DNA of 64,000 bases from NCBI RefSeq assembly GCF_000400995.2, contig NZ_DF238944.1, positions 17,186-81,185 on the forward strand. Reading direction: 5' to 3'. The stretch is from Acidovorax sp. MR-S7. Lineage in GTDB: Bacteria > Pseudomonadota > Gammaproteobacteria > Burkholderiales > Burkholderiaceae_C. The position numbers and the translations under genes were made by a program. The notes under the pieces are model-generated. The model saw nothing but the letters and a program-made list of their open reading frames with translations, did no database searches and was not told the origin of the DNA. How positions within the stretch are numbered: position 1 is the first letter of the stretch; every line of letters starts with the position of its first letter. This document shows, piece after piece, positions 8,090-16,378 of this stretch.

Positions 8090-9064
8090 ATGCAGCGTCG
8101 TCACTTCATCCACTCCCTTGCAGGCGGCGCGCTCGCGGCCTGCGCGCCCTCGGTGTTCGCGCAGGCCTATCCTGCGCGGCCCGTCCACATCATCAATCCG
8201 TTCGCGGCGGGCGGCGCGCTGGACCAGCTCGCGCGGTTGCTCGCGCAGCGCCTGGGCGACACGCTGGGGCAGCCCGTCGTGGTGGAGAACAAGACGGGGG
8301 CCAGCGGCAACATCGGCGCGGAATACGTGGCCAAGAGCGCTCCCGACGGCTACACGCTGGTGATGGGGTCGAGCGCCACCCACGGCATCGCGCCCAGCAT
8401 CTACGGCAAGCGCCTGCCGTTCGATCCACTCAAGGACTTCACGCCCATCTCCGCCACGGTGGTCCAGAAGAACGTGCTGGTCGTGAACGCGTCGCTGAAC
8501 GTGCGCAGCGCGCAGGACTTGATCGCGATGGCGCGCGCCCAGCCCGGCAAGCTGTCGTTCGGCTCCTCGGGCGCTGGCACGTCGCAGCACCTGTCGGGCG
8601 AGCTGTTCAACAAGCTCGCCAACGTCGATGTGCTGCACGTGCCCTACAAGGGCAGCGCGCTCGCCATGCAGGACCTGCTGGGCGGCCAGCTGACGATGCT
8701 GTTCGTGGACATCCCGACGGCGCTGCCCCACATCCGGGCCGGCAAGCTGCGCGCACTGGGCCAGACGGCGGCGGAGCCGTCCCCCACGCTCGCCGACGTC
8801 GCGCCGCTCGCCCAGCAGGGGTTGCCCGGCTTCGACATCAAGGCATGGTATGGCGTCATGGGGCCGGCGAAGATGCCGCAGGCCGTCGTCCAGCGGCTCA
8901 ACGCTGGCATCGTGGAATACCTCTCCGACGCGCAGGCGCGCGAGAAGCTGCTCGGCATGGGGATGGAGCCGCTGCCGCTGGATGCGGCCCAGTCGGCGGC
9001 CTTCATTGCCGGCGAGCTGCAGAAGTGGACCGAGATCGTGCGCATCACGGGGGCGACGGTCTGA
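8090..9064 (+). CDS. Bug-family (tripartite tricarboxylate transporter) periplasmic receptor 1
   Basis: Periplasmic solute-binding protein of the TctC/Bug type, 324 aa. A signal peptide with a twin-arginine-like start (MQRRHFIH) ends near SVFAQA. Family marks are YPARPVHIINPFAAGGALD, QPVVVENKTGASGNIG, PDGYTLVMG and LHVPYKGS. It closes the UbiD run after a 60-base gap and is followed by a strong terminator. It probably captures the carboxylate the pathway consumes. No TctA or TctB permease is present in the window, so it would work with a permease elsewhere or act as a sensor. Confidence 0.9.
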   Translation: MQRRHFIHSLAGGALAACAPSVFAQAYPARPVHIINPFAAGGALDQLARLLAQRLGDTLGQPVVVENKTGASGNIGAEYVAKSAPDGYTLVMGSSATHGIAPSIYGKRLPFDPLKDFTPISATVVQKNVLVVNASLNVRSAQDLIAMARAQPGKLSFGSSGAGTSQHLSGELFNKLANVDVLHVPYKGSALAMQDLLGGQLTMLFVDIPTALPHIRAGKLRALGQTAAEPSPTLADVAPLAQQGLPGFDIKAWYGVMGPAKMPQAVVQRLNAGIVEYLSDAQAREKLLGMGMEPLPLDAAQSAAFIAGELQKWTEIVRITGATV

Positions 9065-9080
9065 GGCGGTGCCAGCCAAG

Positions 9081-9111
9081 AAAAAGCCGGCTAGGGGCCG
9101 GCTTTTTTTTT
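9081..9111. terminator. Intrinsic terminator between convergent Bug genes
   Basis: AAAAGCCGGC and GCCGGCTTTT form a strong stem with a four- to five-base loop, ending in nine T on the + strand and five A on the left side. It can stop transcription from both sides. Confidence 0.85.
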
Positions 9112-9126
9112 GTCGGGTTGCGGCGG

Positions 9127-10098
9127 CTATTCCGGCGCGAGCCCTGCGGCCTTGACCATTTCGCCCGTCGCCTTGACCTCTTCCTGGATCGCCGCTGCGA
9201 ACTCCTCGGGCGTGCGGGTGGGAATGGCGTAGCCGCGCTTGGCCATGTCTTCGCGGAATTCCGGCTGGTTGAGGACCTTGTTGATGTCGCGGTGGATCTT
9301 GGCGACGACGTCCTTCGGCGTGCTGCGCGGCGCGAAGACGCCGTGCCAGGTCGCCACGCGGAAGTAGGGATAGCCGGATTCTTCCGACGTGGGCACCTCG
9401 AGGTGCAGCGGGTCGCGCTTGTCGGAGTTGTAGTTGAGGACTTTGGTCTTGCCCGAGCGGATCGCCGCGTCGCCCGAGCCGCGGCCGGTCAGCGTCATCA
9501 TGGTTTCGCCGGCCATCACGGACGTGAGCGCAGGCCCCAGGCCCTTGTAGGGAACGTGCGTGATCTGGATGCCTTCACGCTTGTTGAACAGCTCCATGAG
9601 TAGGTGCGGCTGGGAGCCGTTGCCATAGGACGCATAGGTGACCTTGCCGGGGTCGCGCTTGGCCAGGGCCACCAATTCCTTGAGGTTGTTGGCGCCCAGC
9701 GATTGGTGGGCGAGCAGCACCATGTCGATGTCCGCGAGCTGCGCCACGGGGATGAAGTCCTTGTCGGGGTCGTAGGGCAGTGACTTGAACAGATAGCGGT
9801 TGCTGACGATGGCGCCGTTGGTCGTGACCAGCAGCGTGTAGCCGTCGGACGCGGCCCGGGCGACGCGCTGGGTCCCGATGATGGAGCTGGCGCCGCTCAC
9901 GTTCTCCACGACGACGGGCTGGCCCCAGATGGCCCCCAGGTTGAGCGCGAGCTTGCGCGCCAGGATGTCCGTCCCGCCGCCCGCGGCGAGTGGAACGATG
10001 AAGGTGACGCCCTTCTGGGGAAAGGCCGTCTCCCCGAAGGAATACGGGCTGGCCGTCAGGGCGGCCAGTGCGGTGAGCAATGCGATGCGGCGCTTCAT
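9127..10098 (-). CDS. Bug-family periplasmic receptor 2
   Basis: Same family as the convergent neighbour but clearly diverged. It is 323 aa, with a signal peptide ending near YSFGETA. Motifs are FIVPLAAGGGTDILARKLA, QPVVVENVSGASSIIG, SDGYTLLVTTNG and THVPYKGLG. It is transcribed away from the crotonase gene, from its own GTCCGGAC-type promoter, so it is probably co-regulated with both catabolic operons. Two different receptors facing the same pathway suggest two related substrates, or one for uptake and one for sensing. No permease partner nearby. Confidence 0.9.
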   Translation of the reverse strand: MKRRIALLTALAALTASPYSFGETAFPQKGVTFIVPLAAGGGTDILARKLALNLGAIWGQPVVVENVSGASSIIGTQRVARAASDGYTLLVTTNGAIVSNRYLFKSLPYDPDKDFIPVAQLADIDMVLLAHQSLGANNLKELVALAKRDPGKVTYASYGNGSQPHLLMELFNKREGIQITHVPYKGLGPALTSVMAGETMMTLTGRGSGDAAIRSGKTKVLNYNSDKRDPLHLEVPTSEESGYPYFRVATWHGVFAPRSTPKDVVAKIHRDINKVLNQPEFREDMAKRGYAIPTRTPEEFAAAIQEEVKATGEMVKAAGLAPE

Positions 10099-10186
10099 AC
10101 ACAGATGTCCTCGTGGAAAACCGTGCCGGCAGGGCTGCAGTTCCGGCCGGGCTCGGTCGTTGTCAGGGAAGTAGTCACATGTGCTG

Positions 10187-10222
10187 ATCCGGACAATACC
10201 GTTGCGCCCGACAAGGTGTCAA
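10187..10222 (-). promoter_or_regulatory. Promoter with overlapping operator for Bug receptor 2
   Basis: On the minus strand TTGACA (10222-10217), an 18-base spacer and TATTGT (10198-10193) are seen. The -10 box runs into TATTGTCCGGAT, a one-base variant of the palindrome GTCCGGAC (10194-10187). The layout matches the promoters at 4597 and 10281. Confidence 0.68.
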
Positions 10223-10247
10223 CGAAGAATAGGCGATATGCATGTAG

Positions 10248-10269
10248 CGATATTCCCTAATGAATATCG
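10248..10269. promoter_or_regulatory. Perfect 8-bp inverted repeat between divergent promoters
   Basis: CGATATTC and GAATATCG are perfect complements separated by six bases (CCTAAT). The centre is about 57 bases before the expected start site of the + promoter, where an activator could bind. It differs from the GTCCGGAC palindrome, so it may serve a second regulator. Confidence 0.5.
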
Positions 10270-10280
10270 GCAGGGCGCTG

Positions 10281-10320
10281 TTGACAACGCCCAGCGTTCA
10301 AAATATTGTCCGGACATATA
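10281..10320 (+). promoter_or_regulatory. Promoter with overlapping GTCCGGAC operator, upstream of the crotonase gene
   Basis: Consensus TTGACA (10281-10286), an ideal 17-base spacer and TATTGT (10304-10309). GTCCGGAC (10308-10315) overlaps the -10 box, and flanking TAT and ATA extend the palindrome. This is the clearest of the four copies. Confidence 0.78.
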
Positions 10321-10347
10321 TGGATTTGACGTGTGACCCTTTCCGCC

Positions 10348-11127
10348 ATGCAAATCACCGACCTGAAGTACGAGAAAAGCGACGCCATCGCCTGGGTGCG
10401 CATCGACCGTCCTGAGCGCCGCAATGCGCTCGGGGACACGACCACGCGCCAGATCGCACAGGTGTGCCAGGACGCGGCTCATGATCCCGCGGTGAGGGTG
10501 CTGGTGGTCACGGGCGTGGGCGATGCGTTCTGCGCGGGCGGCGACATGCAGGACACGTTCGAGCGCGGGCGGGATATGTCCGCGCAGCAGTGGAGCGACC
10601 GCATCCGCAACGGCCCCAACGTGCTGGCTCGCCTGCTGCAGACCTTGGACAAGCCGGTGATCGCGGCCGTCAATGGCGTCGCGGTGGGCGGTGGTACCAC
10701 CATTGCGCTGGCATGCGACCTGCGGATCACCTCGGACCAGGCGCGCTTTTGCCTGCCGTTCGCACGCATCGGGATCACGCCGGAGTTCGGCTGCTCCTAC
10801 CTGCTGCAGCGCGTGGTGGGCCTGGGGCGCGCGATGGAGCTGCTGCTGCTGGGCGAGTTCATCGGCGCGGAAACGGCAGAGCGCTACGGGCTCGTCAACC
10901 GCGTGGTGGCGCACCAGGACCTGCCGCAGGCCACGCTGCAGATGGCGCAGCACCTGGCTGCGCTGCCTGCGGAGGCGCTGGCGCGCATCAAGCAACTGCA
11001 GCGCTTCGCGCAGTCGAACGGCCTGGACGCCACCCTGGAGCAGGAGGCGCTATCGCTGGGCCAGTGCTTCACGTCCGAGGAGCACCGCGCGGCGGTCGCC
11101 CGCTTCCTGAGCCGCAAGCCACGTTGA
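10348..11127 (+). CDS. Enoyl-CoA hydratase/isomerase (crotonase) 1
   Basis: A crotonase-fold enzyme acting on an acyl-CoA, cytoplasmic, about 259 aa. The oxyanion-hole segments are DAFCAGGDM and VNGVAVGGGTTIALACDLRI. The catalytic-loop glutamate is likely in GITPEFGCSYLL. A GTG at 10333 is an alternative start; the ATG at 10348 fits the family N-terminus (ITDLKYEKSDAIAWVRIDRPERRNAL). It begins the second catabolic operon directly behind the GTCCGGAC promoter and is 23 bases before the acyl-CoA dehydrogenase. Hydratase and isomerase activities cannot be separated by sequence here. Confidence 0.88.
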   Translation: MQITDLKYEKSDAIAWVRIDRPERRNALGDTTTRQIAQVCQDAAHDPAVRVLVVTGVGDAFCAGGDMQDTFERGRDMSAQQWSDRIRNGPNVLARLLQTLDKPVIAAVNGVAVGGGTTIALACDLRITSDQARFCLPFARIGITPEFGCSYLLQRVVGLGRAMELLLLGEFIGAETAERYGLVNRVVAHQDLPQATLQMAQHLAALPAEALARIKQLQRFAQSNGLDATLEQEALSLGQCFTSEEHRAAVARFLSRKPR

Positions 11128-11150
11128 ACCATACGAAAGGAGACAGCACC

Positions 11151-12296
11151 ATGGAATTCGGATTCACCGAAGAGCAGCAGATGTTGAGGGAGTCGGTCCG
11201 CCGCTTCATGGCCAAGGAGTGCACGCGCGAGTACATCCGGGCGTGCAGCGACAACGACCGCTTTCCGCACGAGCTCTACGCGAGCATGGCGCGGCAGGGA
11301 TGGATGGGCATTCCGTTCCCCGAGAAGTACGGCGGCTCGGGGCTCGGCCCCATGGAGCTGGCCATCTTCCTCGAAGAGGCGGGCTACGGCTGGTATGGCG
11401 CCGGCACGTCCTACTTCACGACGGTGGTTCTGGGCGCCTACAACATCCTGACGTATGGCACCGAGGAGCAAAGGCAGGAGTTCCTGCCCAAGGTGATCGC
11501 CGGCGAAACCCGGCTGGCGTTCGCCCTGAGCGAGCCCAACGTCGGCTCGGATGCCGCGGCCGTGGAGCTGTTCGCACAGGAGGAGGGTGACCACTTCGTG
11601 CTCAACGGGCAGAAGATGTTCACGACCAACGCGCACGTGGCGAACCAGATCGTGACGGTGACGCGGACACTGCGCAACCCGCAGAAGAAGCACGACGGCA
11701 TCACGATCTTCCTGGTGGACGCGGATGCGCCCGGCATCGAGATCCGCCCGCTCAAGCAGATGGGCCGCTCGGCGACGCACACCAACGAGGTCTTCTTCCG
11801 CGACGTGAAGGTGCCCCGCGCGCGCATGATGGGCAAGCTGCACGAAGGCTGGGCCAACCTCAACAGCGGCCTGGGCATCGAGCGGCTGAGCGTGGCCATG
11901 ATGTATGCGGGCACGTCGCAGGCCATGATCGACTACGTCTCGCGCTATGCGAAGGAGCGCCGGCAGTTCGGGCAACCCATCTCCAAGTTCCAGGCGGTGC
12001 AGCACAAGCTGGCCGACATGCAGATCAAGACCGACGTGGCCAGGCTGCTAGGCTACCGCGTGGCCTGGATGCTGGAGCAGGGCCTGCCCTGCTTCAAGGA
12101 GATGTCGATGGCCAAGCTCTGGGCGAGCGAGGCGATGTTCGAGATCGCGAACCACGGCGTGCAGATCATGGGCGGCTACGGCGTGCTCAAGGAGTACGAC
12201 ATGGAGCTGTTCTTCCGCGACTCGCGGATCGGCATGATCGGCGCGGGCGCTTCCGAGATCCAGCGCACCATCATCGCCAAGCAGATGGGGTTGTGA
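11151..12296 (+). CDS. Acyl-CoA dehydrogenase
   Basis: FAD enzyme oxidising an acyl-CoA to the 2,3-enoyl-CoA, 381 aa. AAAGGAGA before the ATG fixes the start. Family signature AFALSEPNVGSD, then GQKMFTTNAH, and the C-terminal GGYGVLKEYDMELFFRDSRI block. The glutamate used by medium-chain enzymes is replaced (GAGASEIQR where they have YEGT). Instead Glu244 in LGIERL sits where isovaleryl-CoA and long-chain dehydrogenases keep their base. This suggests a branched or bulky acyl-CoA substrate. The last codons overlap the metallo-hydrolase start by four bases. Confidence 0.92.
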   Translation: MEFGFTEEQQMLRESVRRFMAKECTREYIRACSDNDRFPHELYASMARQGWMGIPFPEKYGGSGLGPMELAIFLEEAGYGWYGAGTSYFTTVVLGAYNILTYGTEEQRQEFLPKVIAGETRLAFALSEPNVGSDAAAVELFAQEEGDHFVLNGQKMFTTNAHVANQIVTVTRTLRNPQKKHDGITIFLVDADAPGIEIRPLKQMGRSATHTNEVFFRDVKVPRARMMGKLHEGWANLNSGLGIERLSVAMMYAGTSQAMIDYVSRYAKERRQFGQPISKFQAVQHKLADMQIKTDVARLLGYRVAWMLEQGLPCFKEMSMAKLWASEAMFEIANHGVQIMGGYGVLKEYDMELFFRDSRIGMIGAGASEIQRTIIAKQMGL

Positions 12297-13414
12297 GCAT
12301 GCAGCGCGATCTGACGGTTTCCGTGGAGGGTGCGGCGGTCTCGCCGATCCGGCCATCGCTCTGGACGCGGCGCGCCGGGCTCGCGCCGCTGGCCTATGAC
12401 GAGGCCGTGGTGGAGGTGGGCGCGCCGGTCGAACTGGCCGAGGGGATTTTTCTCCTGCGCCTGCCGCTGCCCTTCGCGCTCAACCACATCAACGTCTATC
12501 TGCTGCGCGAAAGCGATGGCTGGACCCTGGTCGACACGGGCATCGATACGGCCGCCAGCCGCGATGTCTGGAATGCCGTGTTCGGCTCCTCCCTGTTCGC
12601 GCAGGGGCCGCTGCGCCGCATCGTGGTCACGCACCACCATCCCGACCACATCGGGCTGGCCGGATGGCTCGCGGAGCGATTCGGGGTGCCCATCCTGATG
12701 ACGCCCGGGGAACTCCATGTCGCCGGACGCTATGCGGACCCCGCGCGCGATGTCGTGGCCGAGCGCACGCCCGTCTGGCGCGAGCACGGGTTGCCGCAGA
12801 GCGTCGCTGCGGCGCTGCTGCAGCACATGCCGCGCTACGGAACGCAGGTGGGGCGGCTGCCGGACAACGTCGTTCGCATCGACGTGTCCCAGCCGCTGGT
12901 CCTGGGCGGCCGGACCTGGACGCCGATCATCGGCAGGGGGCATGCCCCGGAGCACCTGAGCCTCTGGTGCGCGGAAGAGGGCCTTTTGCTCGGTGGCGAC
13001 CAGGTGCTGCCCAAGATCACGCCGAACATCGCCGTGTGGCCCGGTGGCGACCAGAACCCACTGCTGTCGTACCTGGAGTCGCTGCGCCAGTTCGAGGATC
13101 TGCCTGCGCAGGCCCTGCTGCTGCCTTCGCACCGACAGCCCTTCCGCGGCATCGCCCGGCGCGTGGAGGAAATCCGCGCGCACCACGAGGAGCGCCTGAT
13201 CGCCGTCCTGCAGGCCTGCGACCGGCCGATGACGGGCTACGAGTTCCTGCCCGCGCTGTTCGGGAGGGAACTGAGGAACGAGGAGATCGGCTTCGGGCTC
13301 GGCGAGGCCATCGCCCATCTGAACTTCCTCGAAGGCGAAGGGTGGCTCGTGTCGTCGGTGGATGCGCAGGGCTGCAGGCGCTTCGCGCGTTCGCCCGTCC
13401 ACCCTTCCCATTGA
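12293..13414 (+). CDS. MBL-fold metallo-hydrolase
   Basis: The protein is about 373 aa, cytoplasmic, likely binding two zinc or iron ions. The signature THHHPDHIG gives the H-x-H-x-D-H site, with further ligands likely in GRGHAPEHLSLW, LLLGGDQVL and LLPSHRQPF. A C-terminal winged-helix-like segment follows (ALFGRELRNEEIGFGLGEAIAHLNFL), as in the LACTB2-like group. The GTG at 12293 overlaps the dehydrogenase stop (GTGA), and an ATG lies two codons later; either may be used. In an acyl-CoA operon it could hydrolyse a thioester or lactone intermediate, which is an inference from place only. Confidence 0.85.
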   Translation: MSMQRDLTVSVEGAAVSPIRPSLWTRRAGLAPLAYDEAVVEVGAPVELAEGIFLLRLPLPFALNHINVYLLRESDGWTLVDTGIDTAASRDVWNAVFGSSLFAQGPLRRIVVTHHHPDHIGLAGWLAERFGVPILMTPGELHVAGRYADPARDVVAERTPVWREHGLPQSVAAALLQHMPRYGTQVGRLPDNVVRIDVSQPLVLGGRTWTPIIGRGHAPEHLSLWCAEEGLLLGGDQVLPKITPNIAVWPGGDQNPLLSYLESLRQFEDLPAQALLLPSHRQPFRGIARRVEEIRAHHEERLIAVLQACDRPMTGYEFLPALFGRELRNEEIGFGLGEAIAHLNFLEGEGWLVSSVDAQGCRRFARSPVHPSH

Positions 13415-13445
13415 TGCCTTTACCAAGAAAGCAGTGAGACATACC

Positions 13446-15596
13446 GTGAATACCTTTGCCGAGCACACCGCCCTGCAGCATCCCGCTGCCAGCCTCGATG
13501 CCTTGTTCCGCCCCCGGTCCATCGCGTTCATCGGCGCGTCCGAGCGTCCCAACACCCCCGCGTCGCGCGGCCTGCGAAACTGCCTGCGCCATGGCTTCCA
13601 GGGCGGGCTGTATCCGATCAATCCCAAGTACGAGGAGTTGTTCGGCGTGCGCTGCTACCGCGCGCTGGCGGACCTGCCGGAGGTGCCGGAGCTGGTCACC
13701 ATCGCCCTCGGCGCGGAGATGACGCTGGCCGCGGTGCAGGAGTGCCGGCAGGCCGGGGTGAAGGCCATCGTCGTGTGCAGCGCCGGCTGGGAGGAGCAGG
13801 GCGAGGAGGGCGTGCGGCGGGCGCGGCGGCTGCAGGCCCTGCTGGAGGGTGCGTCCATGCGCATGCTCGGGCCGAACTGCCTGGGCGCCGGCAATCCCGC
13901 GCAAGGGCTCAGCCTGGGATACAACAGCAGCTTCGAATCGATGACCCATGCGCGCGCGGGGCGTGTCGGGCTGGTGACGCAAAGCGGCGCCATGATGGGC
14001 GGGCTGCTGCTCAACGGCGAGGACGCAGGTGCCGACGTGGGGCTGTACGCACACGTGGGCAACGCCATGGACATCGGCATGGAGGAGATCGTCGAATACA
14101 TGCTGGATGATCCGCAGATCGACGTCATCGCCCTGATGATCGAGGGGCTGCGGCAGCCCCGGCGGTTCGTGGAAGCGGCCCGCAAGGCGCGCGAGCGGGG
14201 CAAGCCGCTGGTCGTGTTCAAGGCCGGCACGTCGGAGCTGGGCCGGCAGGCGGTGATGTCGCACACGGGCGCGCTGGCGGGCTCGGACGAGATTTTCTCG
14301 ACCGTTTGCCGCGAGCAGGGCATCGTGCGCGTGGCCGAGAGCGAAGACCTGCTGCCCACGGCGTCCCTGCTGTCTCACTGGAAGCAGCGCAAGCCGGTCG
14401 GAACCGGCGGCCTGCTCGTCTTCACCCTGTCGGGGGGCGCGGCCTCCATCCTGGCCGACGAGTGCGCGGATGCGCAGGTGCCTTTGCCGGAGCTCTCGCC
14501 CACGACGCTGGCGCGGCTGGAGGCCATCCTGCCGTCCTATGTGAAAGCGTCCAACCCGCTGGACGTGGGCGGGGCGGTCTTCAGCGATCCGGAACTGCCC
14601 AGGCATGCGCTGGCCATCGCGCTGGAGGACGAGGCCATCGACTCGGTGCTGTGGGTCGGCGTGGGCGCGCCGCGCGACGAGCGCTCGCAGCTCTGGCTGA
14701 ACCAGGCGCTGGACGTGCTGGGCACCAGCGACAAGGCCAGCGCCATCATTCCCGTGTCCGGCTACGTGCAGGAGCCGGGCTTCGAGCGCGCGCGGGCCAT
14801 GGGCATCCCGATCGCCCGCAGCCTGCGCGCCGCGGCCCAGTTGATCGGCCAGGCGCGCGAGCGGCGCAGGCCCGCTGCCGCCGCAGGCGGTGCGGACGGC
14901 CGTTTCCCGCCGCTGCCCGCGCGGCAGGGGCTGGTGGACGAGGTGCAGTCGAAGGAACTGTTGAAAGCGCTGGGAATCCGCGTGCCGGCTTCCCAGGTCG
15001 CGGCGCGGGTGGACGACGTCGCCCGGTGCGCGGCGGAACTGGGCCGACCGGTCGTGGTCAAGGGCCTGGCGCGCGGCATTGCCCACAAGAGCGAGCATGG
15101 CCTGGTGGCGCTGAACCTCCAGGGCCCCGAAGCCGCCGAGGCCGCCGCCCGGACCATGCAGGAGCGTTCGCCGGAGCTGGACTTCCAGGGCTTCCTCGTC
15201 GAAGAGATGGCGCCGCGCGGTGTCGAGGTGGTGCTGGGCATCAAGCGCGATCCGGCGTTCGGGCCGGTGCTGATGTTCGGCCTGGGCGGCATCTCCGTCG
15301 AGCTGTTCAAGGACGTGGCGTTCGGGCTGTGCCCGCTGAGCCCCGAAGGGGCCAGGGAGCTGATCTCGAGAACCCGTGCCGCCACGCTGCTGCGGGGCTT
15401 CCGGGGGCAGCCCGAGGCGGACGAGGAGGCGCTCGTCGATGCGATGGTCTGCCTGTCGCGCTTCGCTGCGCACCATGCGGACGCGCTGGCCGAAATGGAT
15501 GTCAATCCTGTTATCGTATTGCCCAAAGGCCAGGGCGTGCTGGCGCTCGACGCGATGATCGCGTGCGACGTGCCGCCACCCGCGAACACGCATTGA
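13446..15596 (+). CDS. ADP-forming acyl-CoA synthetase (acetate-CoA ligase family)
   Basis: The protein is 716 aa and joins the alpha and beta parts of NDP-forming acyl-CoA synthetases. First a CoA-binding Rossmann domain (FRPRSIAFIGASERPNTPASRG, residues about 20-130), then ligase-CoA domains carrying the phospho-histidine motif SHTGALAGSDE. A C-terminal ATP-grasp (about 495-716) has VVVKGLARGIAHKSEHGLV and EMDVNPVIV. It would activate the acid substrate or recover energy from the CoA product. The start is GTG at 13446; longer in-frame versions run into the previous gene. Part of the second catabolic operon, 31 bases after the hydrolase. Confidence 0.88.
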   Translation: MNTFAEHTALQHPAASLDALFRPRSIAFIGASERPNTPASRGLRNCLRHGFQGGLYPINPKYEELFGVRCYRALADLPEVPELVTIALGAEMTLAAVQECRQAGVKAIVVCSAGWEEQGEEGVRRARRLQALLEGASMRMLGPNCLGAGNPAQGLSLGYNSSFESMTHARAGRVGLVTQSGAMMGGLLLNGEDAGADVGLYAHVGNAMDIGMEEIVEYMLDDPQIDVIALMIEGLRQPRRFVEAARKARERGKPLVVFKAGTSELGRQAVMSHTGALAGSDEIFSTVCREQGIVRVAESEDLLPTASLLSHWKQRKPVGTGGLLVFTLSGGAASILADECADAQVPLPELSPTTLARLEAILPSYVKASNPLDVGGAVFSDPELPRHALAIALEDEAIDSVLWVGVGAPRDERSQLWLNQALDVLGTSDKASAIIPVSGYVQEPGFERARAMGIPIARSLRAAAQLIGQARERRRPAAAAGGADGRFPPLPARQGLVDEVQSKELLKALGIRVPASQVAARVDDVARCAAELGRPVVVKGLARGIAHKSEHGLVALNLQGPEAAEAAARTMQERSPELDFQGFLVEEMAPRGVEVVLGIKRDPAFGPVLMFGLGGISVELFKDVAFGLCPLSPEGARELISRTRAATLLRGFRGQPEADEEALVDAMVCLSRFAAHHADALAEMDVNPVIVLPKGQGVLALDAMIACDVPPPANTH

Positions 15597-15652
15597 ACCG
15601 CTGGCTTCGCCGCGCCGCCGGCGGCTGGCCGCACACCATTCGAGGACCGAGA

Positions 15653-16378
15653 TTGGGCAAGCCCATCTATGTAGAGCTGGCGGAGACGCTGCAGCAGCAG
15701 ATAGCTTCAGGGCAGTATCCGGTGGGAGGGACGCTGCCCCCCGAGATGGTCCTGTGCGAGATGCACGGCGTCAGCCGCTTCACGGCGCGCGCGGCGCTGG
15801 CCGCCTTGCAGCGCCAGGGCTACGTGACCCGCAAGCCCCGCGTGGGCAGCGTGGTGCTGGCGCGCAATCCGCAGGAAACCTACAGTGTGCAGACGAACAG
15901 CGCCAGCGATGTGCTGCGCTTTTCGTCGATCTCCGAGCTGCACTTGGTGAACACCGAGGACGTCGTGGCCGACGCCCCGCTCGCGCGCGAGCTGGGGTGC
16001 GGCATCGGCGAGGCCTGGATCAAGGTGTCCACCTACCGCGACTCGCCCGATACCAAGGTGGCGGCGTCCTGGACCGACTTCTACCTGCGCCCGGAGCACC
16101 GGAGCATCGTTCCCCTCATCGGCCACAAGCGCGGCTCGGTATGGCAGTTCCTGAGCGAGCTGCAGCAGCACCCGATCGACCGCATCGAGCAGACGGTCGA
16201 AGCCTGCAAGATTCCCAAGGATGTCGCCGCCATCCTGGGCGTGCAGCCCAAGAGCCCCGCGCTGCGCGCGGTCTACCGCCTGCACGGCGAGGGCGACCAG
16301 GGGCGCTTCTACGTGGCCATCAGCCTCTATCCGGAAGGGCGGTTCCGCCTGTCCCAGACCCTGCGGCTCGACCGCTAG
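15653..16378 (+). CDS. GntR-family regulator, HutC/UTRA subfamily
   Basis: Ligand-responsive DNA-binding protein, about 241 aa. An N-terminal winged helix (residues about 1-70) has PIYVELAETLQQQIASGQYP, then SRFTARAALAALQRQGYV and the wing KPRVGSVV. A UTRA effector domain follows (about 90-240). The start is probably TTG at 15653, with GAGGA six bases before; another in-frame TTG at 15593 overlaps the previous stop. As last gene of the catabolic operon it is the obvious candidate for reading the GTCCGGAC palindromes upstream of both operons and the second receptor. The effector may be a pathway acid or CoA ester. Confidence 0.85.
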   Translation: MGKPIYVELAETLQQQIASGQYPVGGTLPPEMVLCEMHGVSRFTARAALAALQRQGYVTRKPRVGSVVLARNPQETYSVQTNSASDVLRFSSISELHLVNTEDVVADAPLARELGCGIGEAWIKVSTYRDSPDTKVAASWTDFYLRPEHRSIVPLIGHKRGSVWQFLSELQQHPIDRIEQTVEACKIPKDVAAILGVQPKSPALRAVYRLHGEGDQGRFYVAISLYPEGRFRLSQTLRLDR

